From assembly GCA_900317015.1 (NCBI GenBank), contig ONFH01000019.1:1-24823 (forward strand): a stretch of 24,823 bases of DNA. The letters run 5' to 3'. Both the position numbers and the translations under genes were made by a program. Origin of the DNA: an uncultured Erysipelotrichaceae bacterium (GTDB lineage: Bacteria; Bacillota_I; Bacilli_A; Erysipelotrichales; Coprobacillaceae). The notes under the pieces are model-generated. The model was given only the letters and a program-made list of their open reading frames with translations, was not told the DNA's origin and ran no database searches. Numbering within the stretch: the stretch's first letter is position 1; every line of letters starts with the position of its first letter. Below, one piece after another: positions 16,164 through 23,142 of the stretch.

Positions 16164-17012
16164 ATGAGTATTAGTTGGTTACAAGCCGCTTTGCTTGGTC
16201 TATTTGCATCTTTAGCATCTATGCCAGGTATGGGTGGTACTTCAATTGGTAACTACACATTAGGTCGTCCATTAGTTGGTGGCTTGATTTGTGGTATCAT
16301 CTTAGGCGATATCAAAACTGGTATCTTATGTGGTGTCGCTATGCAGGTCGTTTACATTGCCTTAGTTACTCCAGGTGGAACTGTTTCTGCCGATGTTCGT
16401 GCTATTTCTTATATTGGTATTCCACTAGCAATGGTAGCTGTTAAAGCTCAGGGCTTAGATCCTGCATCTGTTAAAGCAACAGGCTTAGCGACTTCAATGG
16501 GGACGTTAGTTGGTACTGTTGGTACAGTTTTATTCTATGGAACTGCTACATTAAACTTAGTATGGCAGGGAATTGGCTGGAAAGCTGTTGAAAAAGGTGA
16601 CTTCCATAAGATCTACACTGTAGATTTCATCTTACCTTGGATCTCACATATCTTATTCTCTTTCATTCCAACATTAATTATGTGTAAATTAGGTGCAAGT
16701 GCCGTAACTGCATTAAAGAACGCTTTACCAATGGATGGTATTGCTATGAAGACATTATTCACTGTCGGTGCATTACTTCCTTGTGTCGGGATTGCCATCT
16801 TATTAAAACAGATCGTTGAAACTGCTGCTGACTTCATTCCATTCTTTGTAGGTTTCACTTTAGCTGCCTCACTTGGTTTGAACTTAGTATCAGCTGCATG
16901 TATCTCATTAATCTTCGCAGTTATCTACTACAAACTCGAAATGATCAAAGTCGAACGACCAGCAGTTGCCGGAGGTTATGATGACGATGATGAAGAAGAG
17001 GAGGATATTTAG
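16164..17012 (+). CDS. PTS mannose/sorbose-family EIIC membrane component
   Basis: The 282-residue membrane protein belongs to the EIIC-Sor family and forms the sugar channel with EIID. Visible motifs include the G-R-P-L-V-G-G-L-I-C-G-I-I-L-G-D (34-49) segment and V-A-M-Q-V-V-Y-I-A near 58-66, shared by mannose-type IIC proteins, followed by several membrane helices. The C-terminus ends in a string of acidic residues (Y-D-D-D-D-E-E-E-E-D-I); the codons for that tail contain the AGGAGG ribosome binding site of the next gene (16999-17004). A GGAGG site at 16151-16155 precedes its own start. Confidence 0.95.
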   Translation: MSISWLQAALLGLFASLASMPGMGGTSIGNYTLGRPLVGGLICGIILGDIKTGILCGVAMQVVYIALVTPGGTVSADVRAISYIGIPLAMVAVKAQGLDPASVKATGLATSMGTLVGTVGTVLFYGTATLNLVWQGIGWKAVEKGDFHKIYTVDFILPWISHILFSFIPTLIMCKLGASAVTALKNALPMDGIAMKTLFTVGALLPCVGIAILLKQIVETAADFIPFFVGFTLAASLGLNLVSAACISLIFAVIYYKLEMIKVERPAVAGGYDDDDEEEEDI

Positions 17013-17014
17013 TC

Positions 17015-17851
17015 ATGGCAGAAAAGAAATTAAGCAAGAAGACATTATCTAGCTCATTCCATCATTGGTATTATGGTAACTTAACTTGCTTCACTCAGGA
17101 ACATATGCAGACATTTGGTTACTTAGCTGCAATGCTGCCAATTGTCGAAGAATTATATAGCGATAAAGAAGATCAGAAGAAAGCTATGAATACATATACT
17201 GCTTTCTTCAACACAGAACCTCAGATTGGTTCAATCGTTGTTGGTATCACTGCCGGTCTTGAAGAAGCTCGTGCAAACGGCGAAGACGGCGTAACTGATG
17301 AAACAATCAACGGTTTAAGAGCCGGCTTAATGGGTCCTTTAGCTGGGATCGGTGACTCATTGATCGTTGGTACATTAATTCCAGTATTATTAGGTATCGC
17401 TTTAGGCTTATCTAATGGTGGTAACCCACTTGGTGCTATTTTCTACATTATTGTTTGGAACTTATTAGCTTACTTCGGTATGCGCTTTGCTTATAACAAA
17501 GGTTATGAACTTGGTGGTAAAGCCGTAGAAGTATTAGTTGGTCCACAGGGTCAGGCTATCAGAAAAGCTGTTGGCGTTGTCGGTGGTATGGTCATCGGTG
17601 CCGTAGCTGCTACTTGGGTATCAGTTAAGACTTCATTAGAATTAAAGAACTCTAGTGGTAAAGTCTTCTTATCATTACAGAAACAGTTAGATAACGTTTA
17701 TCCTGGTTTATTAACTGCTGCATTTATTATCTTATGCTGGTGGTTAATGGCTAAGAAGAAAATGTCACCGATCACTGTTATGTTATTATTAGTTGTCATC
17801 GCCTTCGTAGGTGTATTAGTTGGATTCTTCGATCCAGGTCTAAAATACTAA
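17015..17851 (+). CDS. PTS mannose/sorbose-family EIID membrane component
   Basis: The 278-residue protein is EIID, the second membrane subunit specific to mannose-family PTS. The N-terminus has S-F-H-H-W-Y-Y-G-N-L-T-C-F-T-Q-E-H-M-Q-T-F-G-Y (residues 14-36). F-F-N-T-E-P-Q-I-G-S-I-V-V-G-I (65-79) and the diagnostic G-L-M-G-P-L-A-G-I-G-D-S (108-119) follow, with hydrophobic helices at the C-terminus. It begins 2 bases after EIIC and its ribosome binding site lies inside the EIIC tail, so translation is coupled. Confidence 0.95.
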   Translation: MAEKKLSKKTLSSSFHHWYYGNLTCFTQEHMQTFGYLAAMLPIVEELYSDKEDQKKAMNTYTAFFNTEPQIGSIVVGITAGLEEARANGEDGVTDETINGLRAGLMGPLAGIGDSLIVGTLIPVLLGIALGLSNGGNPLGAIFYIIVWNLLAYFGMRFAYNKGYELGGKAVEVLVGPQGQAIRKAVGVVGGMVIGAVAATWVSVKTSLELKNSSGKVFLSLQKQLDNVYPGLLTAAFIILCWWLMAKKKMSPITVMLLLVVIAFVGVLVGFFDPGLKY

Positions 17852-17902
17852 TAATATCAATAATATCAATAGTATTAATCGTCAAAAGAAAGGACAGGTA
17901 TT

Positions 17903-18187
17903 ATGACTAAGCAGGAATTTCAAGGATTAGAAAAAGAAGTAAAATATCAAAAACACATGATCGAAAATCTCGGTCGCTGGCTTAATCTGTCGTTTTTAGT
18001 AGCCAGTATAGGTATAGTGCTGATCTATGCTTTTCTCTCTCGCAATTTGATACTCACGATCCTTGGCGGCGTTTTAACTGCTGTTGGTGTCATTGCCTGT
18101 CTGATCTTTGGTCTTGGCATTCGCAATGGCCGTCGCAATGTAAATAAAATCATTGACGATATGGAAGCACATGTGCATGCCTCATAA
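17903..18187 (+). CDS. Small two-TM membrane protein of unknown function
   Basis: The 94-residue protein has an amphipathic, charged N-terminal helix (about 1-24), two membrane segments (about 27-46 and 50-72) and a basic/acidic cytoplasmic tail (R-N-G-R-R-N-V-N-K-I-I-D-D-M-E). I do not recognise a family. An AAAGGA ribosome binding site precedes it. It is the last gene before the terminator at 18210, 51 bases after EIID, so it is probably co-transcribed with the PTS. Its codon use and GC content are slightly different from the highly expressed-looking PTS genes. It may be an accessory subunit of the permease, but no motif shows this. Confidence 0.75.
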   Translation: MTKQEFQGLEKEVKYQKHMIENLGRWLNLSFLVASIGIVLIYAFLSRNLILTILGGVLTAVGVIACLIFGLGIRNGRRNVNKIIDDMEAHVHAS

Positions 18188-18209
18188 ACCGTTCATGATA
18201 TAAGTAAAT

Positions 18210-18241
18210 GATCCTCCCGTTTGGGAGGATCGTTTATTTAT
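18210..18241 (+). terminator. Rho-independent terminator of the PTS operon
   Basis: A perfect 9-bp GC-rich stem GATCCTCCC (18210-18218) / GGGAGGATC (18223-18231) with a GTTT loop is followed by GTTTATTTATC and then a run of seven T. Confidence 0.87.
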
Positions 18242-18384
18242 CTCTTTTTTTATGCAACAATGAATTTTCAAACATATTTTTTAACTACCCTTGAATGGGT
18301 TATACTCAAATATTCTTCAGTCAATAAAAAATATTGATATAATCTACATAAATTAAAATGATTTATGATTATAAAATAGAAATA

Positions 18385-18425
18385 AAAAACAAAGTAGTTA
18401 TAATATATTCAAAATATAACTACTT
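18385..18425 (-). terminator. Terminator of the minus-strand HAD phosphatase gene
   Basis: A perfect 11-bp stem AAGTAGTTATA (18392-18402) / TATAACTACTT (18415-18425), 16 bases beyond the stop codon, is followed on the minus strand by TGTTTTTTATTT. The stem is AT-rich. Confidence 0.7.
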
Positions 18426-18441
18426 CTTTTCAATAGAATTC

Positions 18442-19110
18442 TTAACGATATGAGACTTTTTCGTTTTCATTATTGAAAAGATCTTTCACTTCTAAGAGAT
18501 CATGACAGATCTTATAAGTCATATTGGCATAAGTATCCTGAGGATATTTCATATCAGGAACACAGATCACAGGAATATGTGCATGATCAGCTGCCTGAAT
18601 GCCAGCTTCACTATCTTCTAAAACGATGGCTTCATTTGGTGAGACATGAAGTTTCTTACATGCTTTTAGGAAAACTTCAGGATCAGGTTTCCCATGTTCT
18701 ACCTCATCACCACAGATTGAATCATCAAAATACTGAGTTAAATTTGCCTGAGTCAAGATCTCATTGACACGATTACGAGTACTTGATGTCGCAACGATCG
18801 TTTTGATTCCATGTGCCTTCAAATCTTTTAGCAGTTCGACAAGTCCTTTTTTTAGAGGGACACCTTCTTTTTCAAAACGGTCATGCATCAATTGATGGAC
18901 CTTTTTAAGAACTTCAGGATAGGGGAAATCCTCACCATATTCATTGGCCATCTGACCAGTAATTGAGGCATCCGTCATACCAATAAAAGAAATATAAAAT
19001 TCTCTACGCATAGATTGACCCATTGGTTTTAAGACTTCTTGATAAGATTCAAAAGTGACTTCTTCACTATTGATCATCAATCCATCCATATCAAAAATAA
19101 CAGCTTTCAT
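18442..19110 (-). CDS. HAD-superfamily phosphatase / beta-phosphoglucomutase-like
   Basis: The 222-residue HAD subfamily IA protein has motif I F-D-M-D-G-L-M-I-N-S-E (about 6-16) with the nucleophilic and acid/base aspartates. Motif II is the T-S-S-T near 108-111, the conserved Lys is in H-G-K-P-D-P-E-V-F (near 142-150), and motif IV is L-E-D-S-E-A-G-I-Q-A-A. This set is shared by beta-phosphoglucomutases and by sugar phosphatases of the YhcW/YqaB type; the exact substrate is not decided by sequence. The start at 19110 is chosen because AGGAGG lies 7 bases upstream; a longer in-frame ATG at 19131 precedes that site. It is monocistronic, between its own promoter and the hairpin at 18392. Confidence 0.88.
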   Translation of the reverse strand: MKAVIFDMDGLMINSEEVTFESYQEVLKPMGQSMRREFYISFIGMTDASITGQMANEYGEDFPYPEVLKKVHQLMHDRFEKEGVPLKKGLVELLKDLKAHGIKTIVATSSTRNRVNEILTQANLTQYFDDSICGDEVEHGKPDPEVFLKACKKLHVSPNEAIVLEDSEAGIQAADHAHIPVICVPDMKYPQDTYANMTYKICHDLLEVKDLFNNENEKVSYR

Positions 19111-19175
19111 AATATGTCCTCCTGCTTTCATTGTATAGAAAGAAGAAACTTTATGCGTTAAAATTTCTCTATTTG

Positions 19176-19204
19176 AAAATAAAACTCTTACTGAAAAATG
19201 TCAA
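19176..19204 (-). promoter_or_regulatory. Promoter of the minus-strand HAD phosphatase gene
   Basis: On the minus strand, TTGACA (19204-19199, perfect consensus) and TATTTT (19181-19176) are separated by 17 bases. A leader of about 60 bases would precede the start codon at 19110. Confidence 0.75.
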
Positions 19205-19207
19205 GCG

Positions 19208-19225
19208 TGTGACCTTCATGTGACC
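19208..19225. repeat. Two 7-bp direct repeats (TGTGACC on plus, GGTCACA on minus), 11-bp period
   Basis: TGTGACC occurs at 19208-19214 and again at 19219-19225, one helical turn apart. On the minus strand the pair lies immediately upstream of the perfect -35 of the HAD gene, the usual place for an activator. The 7+4+7 layout resembles sites of OmpR/PhoB-type regulators. Function is inferred. Confidence 0.5.
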
Positions 19226-19246
19226 AAGCAAGTTTACAATAGTTTT

Positions 19247-19370
19247 GGACATGTCGTAGGGTGTCGATCGTCTAGATGAGTAAAGGGAAAGGCCACATCT
19301 TTTGATGCGGTCTTTAGTCTTGATGATCGATCCTGACAGTCATTAAAAAAAGGCCGAAAGGCCTTTTTAT
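19247..19370 (+). ncRNA. Candidate small RNA ending in a terminator (unproven)
   Basis: The plus strand can fold into a long imperfect hairpin: TCGATCGTC (19264-19272) with GATGATCGA (19322-19330), AGA with TCT, TAAAG (19281-19285) with CTTTA (19312-19316), and GCCACATC (19292-19299) with GATGCGGT (19304-19311) around a TTTT loop. A terminator hairpin follows at 19347. A -10-like TACAAT lies at 19235-19240, but no good -35. It matches no RNA family I recognise. It could instead be a leftover structured DNA repeat. Confidence 0.35.
19347..19368. terminator. Terminator at the end of treA, symmetric on both strands
   Basis: AAAAAGGCC (19347-19355) and GGCCTTTTT (19360-19368) enclose a GAAA tetraloop. 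The A and T runs on the two sides make it effective in either direction. It overlaps the treA stop codon (19367-19369) and would also end any plus-strand transcript across 19247-19346. Confidence 0.88.
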
Positions 19371-21013
19371 CTTTGACGATAGAGAATGTATGATTCGTAA
19401 GGACGAAGATCAAGATCTTCAGTGATTTCTGTATCCTTATAGTTTGAAAGTAAGATCGTATAGTCACCATTTAAATCAATATGAGCTTTGGCTTCTTTGC
19501 CATAGAAGTTGTTGATGACGATCAGTTCCTCATCATCCGTTTCACGCTTGTAAGCAAAGATCGCATCATCATCCTTCAGTAATGGGACAAACTTGCCTTC
19601 CTGGATGACCTTATAAGTCTTACGCAGTTTGATGAGTTTCTGATAGTGATAGAATAATGAATTCTTATCAGCTAATGCCTTCTTCACGTTGATGTCCTTG
19701 TAGTTAGGATTGACACGGATCCATGGCGTGCCGTCTGTAAAGCCGGCATTTTCTGAATCATCCCAGCAGATCGGCGTACGGGCATTGTCACGTGAATGAC
19801 ATGATAATGCGTGCATAACTTCTTCCTCGCTCATGCCTTTTTTCTTTAAGATCTTATAGGCATTTAATGATTCAACGTCACGGTATTCATCAAGCGTCTT
19901 GAAGTTGCCGTTTGTCATGCCGATCTCCTCGCCCATGTAGATGTAAGGAACGCCTCGCATCATATGGATCGCAGTGGCTAACATCTTTCCTGATTCTAAT
20001 GGATAGTTCTTATCATCGCCGAATCTTGAAAGAGATCTAGGCTGATCATGACAGTTCCAGAAGAGAGCAGGCCATGAGTCATGCTCCTGCAGGCCCTCCT
20101 GCCATGTGATGAAGAGATCCTTCAGTTCATGAAAGTCGAATGGCTGCACATGCCATTTCTTCTTGTCCTTGTAGTCCACCTTTAGGTGATGGAAAGTGAA
20201 GACGGTATTCAATTCATGCTGGTCCTCACCGGAATAGTGATAGACGTTTTCCAATGTTGCAGAAGAAAGTTCGCCGACTGTTAATCCATCCGTATCCTGA
20301 CCGAATGAACGTTTATTCAGCTCCTTAAGATATTCATGAACACGTGGGCCATCCGTATAGAACTGACGGCCGTCAAAGTTGTTTGGATCGTCCTCATAGC
20401 CTCGCTTGGAGATCAGGTTGATGACATCGAAGCGGAAGCCGTGAACGCCCTTGTCGCGCCAGTAGTTGATGATCTTGGCCATCTCCTCACGTACGGCAGG
20501 ATTCTCCCAGTTTAGATCGGCCTGAGTGACATCGAAGAGATGAAGATACCATTCATCATAGCGCTCTACATATTCCCAGGCGCTGCCGCCGAACTTTGAC
20601 TGCCAGTTTGTAGGAGGGACGCCCTTTGCTTTACCTTTTTTAAAGATGTAGAAGTTTTTGTAGTATTCATCACCGGCCATGGCCTTCTTGAACCATTCAT
20701 GCTCTGTTGAAGTGTGGTTGAAGACCATGTCGAACATGATGTTGATGTTGCGCTTAGCACATTCTCTTGATAACTCCTCAAAGTCCTCCATCGTGCCGTA
20801 GCGTGGGTCGAATTCACGGTAGTTGGCGACATCATAACCCCCGTCTCTCTGAGGAGAGATGGTCATGGGGTTGAACCAGATGTAGTCAATGCCAAGTTCC
20901 TTTAAGTAGTCCAGCTTGCTGATGACGCCCTGAATGTCGCCGAAGCCGTCGCCGTTGGAGTCGGCAAATGACTTGGGGTAGATCTGATAAACAACTTTGT
21001 CCTTAAAGCTCAT
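19367..21013 (-). CDS. treA: Trehalose-6-phosphate hydrolase (GH13)
   Basis: The cytosolic enzyme splits trehalose 6-phosphate, delivered by the trehalose PTS, into glucose and glucose 6-phosphate. The 548-residue length is typical. The (beta/alpha)8 domain shows a calcium-loop D-S-N-G-D-G-F-G-D (18-26), D-M-V-F-N-H-T-S (95-102), the nucleophile Asp196 in G-F-R-F-D, the acid/base Glu248 in V-G-E, and Asp323 in N-C-H-D-Q-P-R. The V-P-P-T-N-W-Q-S-K-F-G-G-S-A-W segment (132-146) is characteristic of alpha-glucosidases of the trehalose-6-phosphate/oligo-1,6 branch. It starts 3 bases after treP with GGAGG inside the end of that gene. The treP/treR context decides between trehalose-6-phosphate hydrolase and oligo-1,6-glucosidase. 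Confidence 0.93.
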   Translation of the reverse strand: MSFKDKVVYQIYPKSFADSNGDGFGDIQGVISKLDYLKELGIDYIWFNPMTISPQRDGGYDVANYREFDPRYGTMEDFEELSRECAKRNINIMFDMVFNHTSTEHEWFKKAMAGDEYYKNFYIFKKGKAKGVPPTNWQSKFGGSAWEYVERYDEWYLHLFDVTQADLNWENPAVREEMAKIINYWRDKGVHGFRFDVINLISKRGYEDDPNNFDGRQFYTDGPRVHEYLKELNKRSFGQDTDGLTVGELSSATLENVYHYSGEDQHELNTVFTFHHLKVDYKDKKKWHVQPFDFHELKDLFITWQEGLQEHDSWPALFWNCHDQPRSLSRFGDDKNYPLESGKMLATAIHMMRGVPYIYMGEEIGMTNGNFKTLDEYRDVESLNAYKILKKKGMSEEEVMHALSCHSRDNARTPICWDDSENAGFTDGTPWIRVNPNYKDINVKKALADKNSLFYHYQKLIKLRKTYKVIQEGKFVPLLKDDDAIFAYKRETDDEELIVINNFYGKEAKAHIDLNGDYTILLSNYKDTEITEDLDLRPYESYILYRQR

Positions 21014-21016
21014 AGA

Positions 21017-22948
21017 TTAGTCCTCCAGTTTCAAAATATCTTTTTCGCCTGCTTTAACATCAGTATTGTATTTTAAGATTTCCATGTTTGATTTGTCAGT
21101 GAAGACGACAGGGGAAACAAGTGACTTGCCGGCAGACTTGATCTTGTCAAGATCGACGTCAACCAACAGATCGCCCTGGCTGACATGATCGCCCATTTCC
21201 ACATGAGATGTAAAGCCGACACCGTCTAACTCTACAGTATCCATGCCAATGTGGATGAGGATTTCCTTGCCGTTGTCAGTCTTGAGACCATAGGCATGCT
21301 TAGTTGGGAATGTCATAACGATTTCACCAGAGAATGGAGCATAAACCTTGCCGTCAGTTAATTCGATGGCAATGCCGTCGCCCATAGCCTTAGAAGCGAA
21401 TGCCTGATCATCAATATCTTCAATTTTATAGCAGTGTCCAGTCATAGGTGCAATGAATTCTTCATTTTCAGGAGCAACCTTTTCAATATCTAAGGCAGTA
21501 CCGGCAGCTTCCTTGGCTGCCTGCTTGCCTAATAAGTCTTCAGCAGATAGTTTCTTTTTACCAACAATTAAAGTCAAGACGAATGGAATGACGATGGCAA
21601 CCAGCATAGCTAATGCGAATGTTCCCCAGAACTGAGGCTTGATTGAAAGGATGCCAGGAATGCCGCCGACACCGATTGAGGTAGCCATTGTACCAGAGCC
21701 GACTGAGATGACAGCCGCACATGCAGAACCGATCATGCCGCATACAAGTGGGAATACATATTTTAAGTTGACACCGAATAAAGCTGGTTCAGTAACGCCT
21801 AAGTAACAAGAAATTAATGCTGGAATGTTGACCTGCTGAGCACGGTCATTCTTTCTCTGAAGGACTGACATGCCAAGAACAGCAGAACCCTGAGCAATAT
21901 TAGACAACGCAATCATTGGCCATAAAATCGTACCCTTGTATTTCTGAATTAAAGTCATATCAATGGCATTTGTCATATGATGAAGACCAGTCATAACGAT
22001 TGGAGCATATAAGGCGCCGAAGATGGCTGCAAAGACAACTCTGAAGCTTCCAGATAAGCCAGCTTTGACAACAGTGGCAATACCGTCACCGATCGTCCAG
22101 CCGATTGGACCAACAACAGTGTGAGCTAAGATTACAGCAGGAACTAATGACATGAATGGAACAACGATCATCGAAATAACAGCAGGGCAGACCTTGCGCC
22201 AGAACTTTTCTAAGTAGACAAGAACGAAGGCAGCCATGATGGCAGCAATGACCTGGCCCTGATAGCCGATCATCTTGACTTTAGCAAAGCCGAAGTTCCA
22301 TACAGGAATCTTATTAGCAGCAGTCGTGGCAACTGAGAAGCCGTTTAACAGCTGACCAGAAACTAAAGTTAAACCTAAGATAATACCAAGGATCTGAGTC
22401 GTGCCCATCTTCTTCGTAACGGACCAGCAGATTCCGACTGGCAGCATATGGAAGACAGCCTCACCAATTAACCATAAGAAATTATAAGTTCCCATCCAGA
22501 ACTGAGATGTCTGAGTCAGCGTCTTTCCGTTGACTAAGGCAATATCACCAATAACGTTTCTGAAGCCTAAAATTAAACCACCACAAATCAATGCGGGAAT
22601 GATCGGAGCGAAGATCTCGCCGAGATCGCCCATGATCTTCTGAAGGATCGTCTGATTTGACTTGGCTGCATTCTTAACGGCTGCCTTTGAGACGCCTTCA
22701 ATGCCAGATACGGCAACGAAGTCATTGTAGAACTCTGACACTTCATTCCCGATGATGACCTGGAACTGACCGCTCTGTGTGAACGTTCCCTTGGCGCTAG
22801 GAATGGCTTCGATGGCATCGATGTCCGCTTTCGATGGATCAACGAGCACGAATCTCATTCTTGTTACGCAGTGTGAGACGGCATTGATGTTCTCCTTTCC
22901 TCCTACATATTTAAGCAGATCTTCTGCATCTTTTGTAAACTTACCCAT
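21017..22948 (-). CDS. treP: Trehalose-specific PTS transporter, EIIBCA fusion
   Basis: The 643-residue membrane permease imports and phosphorylates trehalose. Domain order is EIIB (1-85, phosphorylated Cys27 in N-A-V-S-H-C-V-T-R-M-R-F), EIIC (about 105-470, roughly ten membrane helices, with the conserved L-G-V-T-E-P-A-L-F-G-V substrate loop) and a C-terminal EIIA-glc-type domain (about 490-643) with F-I-A-P-M-T-G and the phosphorylated His566 in I-L-I-H-I-G-M-D-T-V. Having its own EIIA, it needs only HPr. The start at 22948 has AGGAG 7 bases upstream; the upstream in-frame ATG at 23017 would place start codons inside the promoter and is rejected. It forms an operon with treA, repressed by TreR. 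Confidence 0.95.
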   Translation of the reverse strand: MGKFTKDAEDLLKYVGGKENINAVSHCVTRMRFVLVDPSKADIDAIEAIPSAKGTFTQSGQFQVIIGNEVSEFYNDFVAVSGIEGVSKAAVKNAAKSNQTILQKIMGDLGEIFAPIIPALICGGLILGFRNVIGDIALVNGKTLTQTSQFWMGTYNFLWLIGEAVFHMLPVGICWSVTKKMGTTQILGIILGLTLVSGQLLNGFSVATTAANKIPVWNFGFAKVKMIGYQGQVIAAIMAAFVLVYLEKFWRKVCPAVISMIVVPFMSLVPAVILAHTVVGPIGWTIGDGIATVVKAGLSGSFRVVFAAIFGALYAPIVMTGLHHMTNAIDMTLIQKYKGTILWPMIALSNIAQGSAVLGMSVLQRKNDRAQQVNIPALISCYLGVTEPALFGVNLKYVFPLVCGMIGSACAAVISVGSGTMATSIGVGGIPGILSIKPQFWGTFALAMLVAIVIPFVLTLIVGKKKLSAEDLLGKQAAKEAAGTALDIEKVAPENEEFIAPMTGHCYKIEDIDDQAFASKAMGDGIAIELTDGKVYAPFSGEIVMTFPTKHAYGLKTDNGKEILIHIGMDTVELDGVGFTSHVEMGDHVSQGDLLVDVDLDKIKSAGKSLVSPVVFTDKSNMEILKYNTDVKAGEKDILKLED

Positions 22949-22996
22949 ACGTTTTCTCCTCTCTCTAACTTGTACGTATATCTCTTTGACAACTAC

Positions 22997-23025
22997 ACTA
23001 TACATATGTACGTACAAGTAGTCAA
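22997..23025 (-). promoter_or_regulatory. treP-treA promoter
   Basis: On the minus strand, TTGACT (23025-23020) and TATAGT (22997-23002 on plus) are separated by exactly 17 bases, each matching consensus at 5 of 6 positions. The spacer contains the palindromic TreR-type operator. Confidence 0.85.
23007..23016. promoter_or_regulatory. TreR-type operator TGTACGTACA in the treP promoter spacer
   Basis: This perfect 10-bp palindrome lies between the -35 and -10 of the treP promoter, so a bound repressor would block RNA polymerase. It resembles the known Bacillus TreR box (TTGTATATACAA-like) with a changed centre. Related copies lie at 22971-22980 (TGTACGTATA, one mismatch) and 23061-23070 (TGTACGTTAA, two mismatches), and a second palindrome TACATATGTA (23001-23010) overlaps it. 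The 36-bp and 54-bp spacing might allow looping. Confidence 0.75.
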
Positions 23026-23072
23026 CAACTTTCTTTAATTTTTTTCATTTTGTGTAAAAATGTACGTTAAAA

Positions 23073-23103
23073 GAACACAGGTGCTTTGTGGGCACCTGTG
23101 TTC
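23073..23103 (-). terminator. Second hairpin between treR and treP
   Basis: A perfect 12-bp stem GAACACAGGTGC (23073-23084) / GCACCTGTGTTC (23092-23103) with a 7-base loop is followed on the minus strand by TTTTAACG. It lies behind the treR terminator and before the treP promoter, so it acts as a backup insulator. The T run is short. Confidence 0.6.
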
Positions 23104-23117
23104 ATGATGGAGATATG

Positions 23118-23142
23118 AAAAAAGACCTGCATTTGCAGATCT
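23118..23142 (-). terminator. Rho-independent terminator of treR
   Basis: On the minus strand AGATCTGCA (23142-23134) pairs with TGCAGGTCT (23131-23123) across one G-U pair, followed by TTTTTTC. It overlaps the treR stop codon (23142-23144). Confidence 0.85.

Noticed and set aside
17850..17880. Short AATATCAAT direct repeats after EIID
   Set aside because: Three imperfect 9-base copies in AT-rich spacer DNA are too short and too few for CRISPR or a regulatory array.
22949..23017. N-terminal extension of treP from the ATG at 23017
   Set aside because: It would run through the promoter -10 and past the true ribosome binding site; EIIB homologues begin close to the Met at 22948.
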